Origin: Paenibacillus sp. OK003
Lineage (GTDB): Bacteria > Bacillota > Bacilli > Paenibacillales > Paenibacillaceae
NCBI RefSeq assembly: GCF_900109515.1
Contig: NZ_FOBD01000001.1
Location: 186,001-250,000, forward strand
Direction of reading: 5' to 3'
Length of the DNA stretch: 64,000 bases
The notes under the pieces were generated by a model. It was not told the origin of the DNA. It saw only the letters and a program-made list of their open reading frames with translations, and made no database searches. Within the stretch, counting starts at the first letter, position 1. Every line of letters begins with the position of its first letter. The translations under genes and the position numbers were made by a program. Below are positions 61,216 through 64,000 of this stretch, piece by piece.

Positions 61216-61593
61216 ATGGATGAGCATATGAAACGAAGATTGGACAAACAAAGACAATTGTTCAAACAGTTGGGCGTGCAGCTCGACGCTTTATCGATTC
61301 ATGAAAAACAATTCAATTATAAACTTCGTGGTTATGATCCGGATGAGGTGGATGCCTATCTTGATTTAGTTATTAAAGATTACGAACGTTTCTATGCCAA
61401 TATAGCGGATTTGATGGACAAGTGGCAAGAACAGCAGTTAACGATTCGGGACCTGAAGTCATCGGCGAAGCCAGTGGAGGATCCAACGAAGATTGATCGC
61501 AAACAGCTGGATGATATTGTGAAGCAATTGGAATACAGCGTTCGGCAGTTGAAAATCCGGGCACGCCCTGAACAGGACCTGTTCTCCGAATAA
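61216..61593 (+). CDS. DivIVA-domain protein
   Basis: 125 aa. NYKLRGYDPDEVDAYLDLVI is the DivIVA/GpsB N-terminal membrane-binding signature, followed by coiled-coil segments. It lacks the long tail of DivIVA and is more GpsB-sized. The role is probably polar or septal, but the partner is unknown. TGGAGGG precedes ATG 61216. Confidence 0.85.
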   Translation: MDEHMKRRLDKQRQLFKQLGVQLDALSIHEKQFNYKLRGYDPDEVDAYLDLVIKDYERFYANIADLMDKWQEQQLTIRDLKSSAKPVEDPTKIDRKQLDDIVKQLEYSVRQLKIRARPEQDLFSE

Positions 61594-61655
61594 GCCTGCA
61601 CAACTGGGATGATATAAAATCAGCATTTTAATGCTCAACTAAAAGGTGGTTAATC

Positions 61656-62090
61656 ATGAGTACTCATTTTTCGGTCAGTGTGCATTGTTTGTTGTTGTTG
61701 TCTCTCAGCGCGCCTGAACGAATCACTTCGGCACTGATTGCAGGCAGTGTGAATACCAACCCTGTCGTGGTCAGACGAATTCTGGGCGGGTTGAAAAAGG
61801 CAGGACTTGTGGACTCCTCACCAGGAACGAGAGGATTTTACCTTGCCAAGCCGTCAAGCGAAATCACATTAGCCATGATCTATCAGGCTGCCAAGGATGA
61901 AGGTCCATTGTTTCCGATTCACGGTAACTGTAATCCGAATTGTGATGTTGGCCTTCGTATTGATGGCCTTTTGACCAATTTGTATCAGGTTGCCGAAGCA
62001 AAGGTAGAACAGTTTTTCGCATCCATTACCCTTGAAGATATGGAGCGTTCCTGTTCCCAACTTGAAGTTCTTCCAACACATGCCGAATAA
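61656..62090 (+). CDS. Rrf2-family transcriptional regulator
   Basis: 144 aa. The HTH (ITSALIAGSVNTNPVVVRRI, LGGLKKAGLVDSSPG) and the wing FYLAKPSSEITL fit YwnA-type Rrf2 proteins. Cysteines occur in GNCNPNCDVG and one near the C-terminus; they might sense redox state or a cluster. AAAAGGTGG precedes ATG 61656. Confidence 0.9.
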   Translation: MSTHFSVSVHCLLLLSLSAPERITSALIAGSVNTNPVVVRRILGGLKKAGLVDSSPGTRGFYLAKPSSEITLAMIYQAAKDEGPLFPIHGNCNPNCDVGLRIDGLLTNLYQVAEAKVEQFFASITLEDMERSCSQLEVLPTHAE

Positions 62091-62126
62091 AGCGTAATGT
62101 AAGGGAAAGGGAAGGTGTGCTGTACT

Positions 62127-62624
62127 ATGAAAATTATTGTCATCTCGGACACTCATTTACCTCGAAGAGCACGTAAATTACCCGATCCCTTGGTTGAGGC
62201 GCTATCAGATGCCGATCTGATTCTCCATGCGGGGGACTGGTCAGACTGGAGTGTATACAAGCTGCTCAGCGCTTATGCACCCGTTGAAGGTGTCGCAGGT
62301 AATACGGACCCGCCTGAAATAGGTCAAAAACTCGGGTTTTCCCGCATCGTTGAGGCGGACGGTTTGCGTCTTGGTCTTGTACATGGTCATCTGGGATCGA
62401 AGTCTACCGAGCAGAATGCGATCCATACCTTTGCAGGGCAGCAGGTGGATGCCGTGATTTTTGGACATTCGCACATTCCAGTGATGTATACGGTCAATGA
62501 TGTGCTGATATTTAATCCGGGCTCTCCTACGGATCGGCGCTTTCAGCCCCAGTATTCTTTTGGTATCATGACTACAAATTTAGGGGAATTGCAGGCGGAA
62601 CATGTTTTTTATGATGTAAAATAG
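62127..62624 (+). CDS. YfcE/MJ0936-type phosphodiesterase
   Basis: 165-aa metallophosphoesterase. Motifs in order: ISDTHLPRRA, HAGDWSD, GNTDP (variant of GNHD), LVHGH and FGHSHIPV; NPGSPTDRR is typical of the family. Probably cleaves phosphodiesters such as cyclic nucleotides; physiological substrate unknown. GGAAGGTG precedes ATG 62127. Confidence 0.92.
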   Translation: MKIIVISDTHLPRRARKLPDPLVEALSDADLILHAGDWSDWSVYKLLSAYAPVEGVAGNTDPPEIGQKLGFSRIVEADGLRLGLVHGHLGSKSTEQNAIHTFAGQQVDAVIFGHSHIPVMYTVNDVLIFNPGSPTDRRFQPQYSFGIMTTNLGELQAEHVFYDVK

Positions 62625-62638
62625 AAGTTGCAAATCAG

Positions 62639-62682
62639 GCATCTCGAATCAGAAGGCTCTTCTGTTATTCGGGGTGCTTTTT
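62639..62682 (+). terminator. Terminator after the YfcE-like gene
   Basis: GCATCTCGAAT (62639-62649) pairs with ATTCGGGGTGC (62667-62677) with two G-T pairs, then TTTTT. Confidence 0.75.
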
Positions 62683-62800
62683 GCTATGTATGCATTCAAA
62701 AGGGAGCTTGCAAGTTATCTCTGAATGGGGAATATGGTCTGCTGTTTATCTGTCATTCATCTCTTCTCGTTGTCCCCTATGGAGGCCTTCGTATGAATGA

Positions 62801-62838
62801 TACAATGCGTTTACAACACTAAATTGAATGCGTTTACA
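62801..62838 (+). promoter_or_regulatory. Tandem cre/LacI-type operators of the sugar operon
   Basis: AATGCGTTTACA occurs twice, at 62804-62815 and 62827-62838, 23 bp apart. The complement of the second with flanks, TGTAAACGCATTCA, fits the catabolite-responsive element at all but one position. A TACAAT (62801-62806) may be the -10, so a bound CcpA or LacI-family repressor would block transcription. Confidence 0.6.
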
Positions 62839-62852
62839 TAAGGAGATGAGAG

Positions 62853-63770
62853 ATGATGAGATTATCTGTATTCACTGTTGCCACACCGGACTTGACGGCA
62901 GAAGAATTGGCTTCTGCTGCAGCCGCAGCCGGCATTGAAGGGATCGAATGGCGATATCGCGGAATTCCGGCAGATGCTTTGTCCGAAGAACCTTCTTATT
63001 GGAGACATAATCGTTGTTCAATAGATCCAGGCCAATGGGAGGAACAGGTGCCTGCATTTCGTGAAGCGGCAAAAAAGCATAACAGACAGTCGATTGCATT
63101 GGTGCCGTATCTGAGCTGTGGAGATCTGCTTGCTACAGAGCAGGCATTTCAAGCTGCTCAAGGCTTGGGAGCATCCATGATGCGTGTTGGGGTTCCGGGT
63201 TATGATCGCACAACCAGCTATCCTGAATTATACAAGCAAGCAGTGCATTATCTGAATGAGGTTCAAGAGATGGCCCAACAGTATAAGGTAAAAGCTGTAG
63301 TAGAAACCCATCACCAAACGATTGCCCCCACTGCATCACTAGCTTATCGGCTCGTGCAATCGCTGGATCCACAGCATGTAGGGGTATTGTATGATCCAGG
63401 TAACATGGTCCATGAAGGATATGAGAACCATCGTATGGGACTGGAATTACTGGGACCTTATCTGGCACATGTGCATGTGAAGAATGCAGCTTGGTTCAAG
63501 GATGCATCAAACAAGAATTCGAATTCCAGTGTGAAAGAACCAAACACAGAAATCTCGCTAACATCAGACTGGCATTGTCAGTGGGCCCCCTTGACTGAGG
63601 GCGTGGTGAACTGGTTGCAAGTATTCCGTGACCTCAAATCCGTTGGATATGATGGATATTACGGGATTGAGGATTTTAGCGGAGTTTTGGAATCGAAGGC
63701 GATGTTACAGCATTTTGCAGATGTTTTTGCCGAAATTGAACGTCGTGTGGACGAGGAGGTACAGGTATGA
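62853..63770 (+). CDS. Sugar phosphate isomerase/epimerase-like TIM barrel
   Basis: 305 aa of the AP-endonuclease-2/xylose-isomerase-like family. VVETHHQTIAP, VGVLYDPGNMVHEG, LAHVHVKNAAW and YGIEDFSG carry the metal-binding Glu, Asp, His and Glu. Usually involved in inositol or rare sugar use. AAGGAGATGAG precedes ATG 62853. It overlaps the next gene by 4 bp (ATGA), and both are probably under catabolite control. Confidence 0.9.
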   Translation: MMRLSVFTVATPDLTAEELASAAAAAGIEGIEWRYRGIPADALSEEPSYWRHNRCSIDPGQWEEQVPAFREAAKKHNRQSIALVPYLSCGDLLATEQAFQAAQGLGASMMRVGVPGYDRTTSYPELYKQAVHYLNEVQEMAQQYKVKAVVETHHQTIAPTASLAYRLVQSLDPQHVGVLYDPGNMVHEGYENHRMGLELLGPYLAHVHVKNAAWFKDASNKNSNSSVKEPNTEISLTSDWHCQWAPLTEGVVNWLQVFRDLKSVGYDGYYGIEDFSGVLESKAMLQHFADVFAEIERRVDEEVQV

Positions 63771-64000
63771 GTTTGGTTCGAGTAGCCGTTATTGGAATTG
63801 GAAATATGGGTGCAGCCCATGCCAGAACGTTGGTAGCAGGAGAAGTACCGGGTGCAGAACTGGTGGCTGTGTGTGATGTGAGACAAGAAATGGAGAGCTG
63901 GGTATCCAGCAACCTTCCGGCTTCAGTCACTTATTGGCAGGATGCGGAGCAGATGATGTCATCAGGGACGATTGATGCGGTAATTATAGCGACCCCGCAT
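63767..64000 (+). CDS. Gfo/Idh/MocA-family oxidoreductase (3' end outside the window)
   Basis: 78 codons are visible. VAVIGIGNMGAAHARTLVAG is the Rossmann dinucleotide-binding motif, followed by VAVCDVRQE and IDAVIIATPH, the usual N-terminal landmarks. GAGGAGGTACAG lies before ATG 63767, and ATGA overlap couples it to the isomerase gene. The pair suggests a sugar or inositol catabolic operon that continues beyond the window. Confidence 0.92.
   Translation, partial: MSLVRVAVIGIGNMGAAHARTLVAGEVPGAELVAVCDVRQEMESWVSSNLPASVTYWQDAEQMMSSGTIDAVIIATPH

Noticed and set aside
1..64000. CRISPR arrays, tRNA or rRNA genes, intact transposases
   Set aside because: None seen: no regularly spaced repeats, no cloverleaf or rRNA-like stretches, and no transposase motifs in any frame.

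Overview
The window reads as a chromosome segment of a Paenibacillus-like, endospore-forming, low-to-mid GC Firmicute. Supporting points are the order recA-recX-rny-ymdB-spoVS followed by miaB-ricA (the Bacillus arrangement with insertions), sporulation-linked genes (spoVS, yteA-like), a bacillithiol reductase homologue, a T-box ahead of argS, strong AGGAGG ribosome sites and many intrinsic terminators. No rRNA, tRNA, CRISPR array, prophage or intact transposase was seen.

Layout. 1-9.7 kb: recombination, RNA turnover and tRNA modification (recA, recX, rny, ymdB, spoVS, M19 dipeptidase, pduL-like, miaB, ricA). 9.9-13.5 kb: a thioesterase, then an NAD-salvage block (Nudix regulator of NrtR type, nicotinamidase, nicotinate phosphoribosyltransferase). 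13.8-18.5 kb: membrane protein, MDR reductase, lipoprotein, moaB, a CobW-type GTPase and a Cys-rich copper-type bundle. 18.7-24 kb: T-box-argS, an ABC pair whose permease looks frameshifted, a possible HEPN-fold protein, YdcF. 24-30.2 kb, minus strand: tetR-DUF4097-small membrane protein and a heterodimeric BmrC/BmrD-like exporter preceded by a leader peptide and attenuator. 30.3-36.8 kb: YneR-like protein, Nudix, DUF441, YpdA, ArsR-DUF2087, a short peptide transcript, RsgA, YkuD, GNAT. 36.9-38.6 kb: a decayed stretch with an aldehyde dehydrogenase relic.

38.6-48.9 kb is the most distinctive part: a type VII (ESX/WXG100) secretion locus with a ubiquitin-like YukD, an EssC/EccC ATPase without FHA domains, two uncharacterised proteins, EsxA, and a transmembrane Ser/Thr kinase, a VWA protein and a PP2C phosphatase. 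49-56 kb: SDR, HrpB helicase with a strikingly GC-rich centre, a general stress protein behind a sigma-B-like promoter, DUF202, an acyltransferase. 55.6-57 kb: a homologue of the B. subtilis replication terminator protein coupled to a Gfo/Idh/MocA oxidoreductase. 57.2-58 kb: a barnase-barstar pair. 58-64 kb: MFS exporter and its probable regulator, YteA-like protein, DivIVA-domain protein, Rrf2 regulator, YfcE-type phosphoesterase, and the start of a sugar operon (isomerase plus oxidoreductase) behind cre-like operators.

Working together: the NAD genes form a salvage route with a putative NAD-metabolite sensor; the kinase, phosphatase and VWA protein probably control or assemble the type VII machine; several transporters sit beside their own regulators with visible operators. 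All functions are inferred from sequence patterns and remembered family features; no searches were run.
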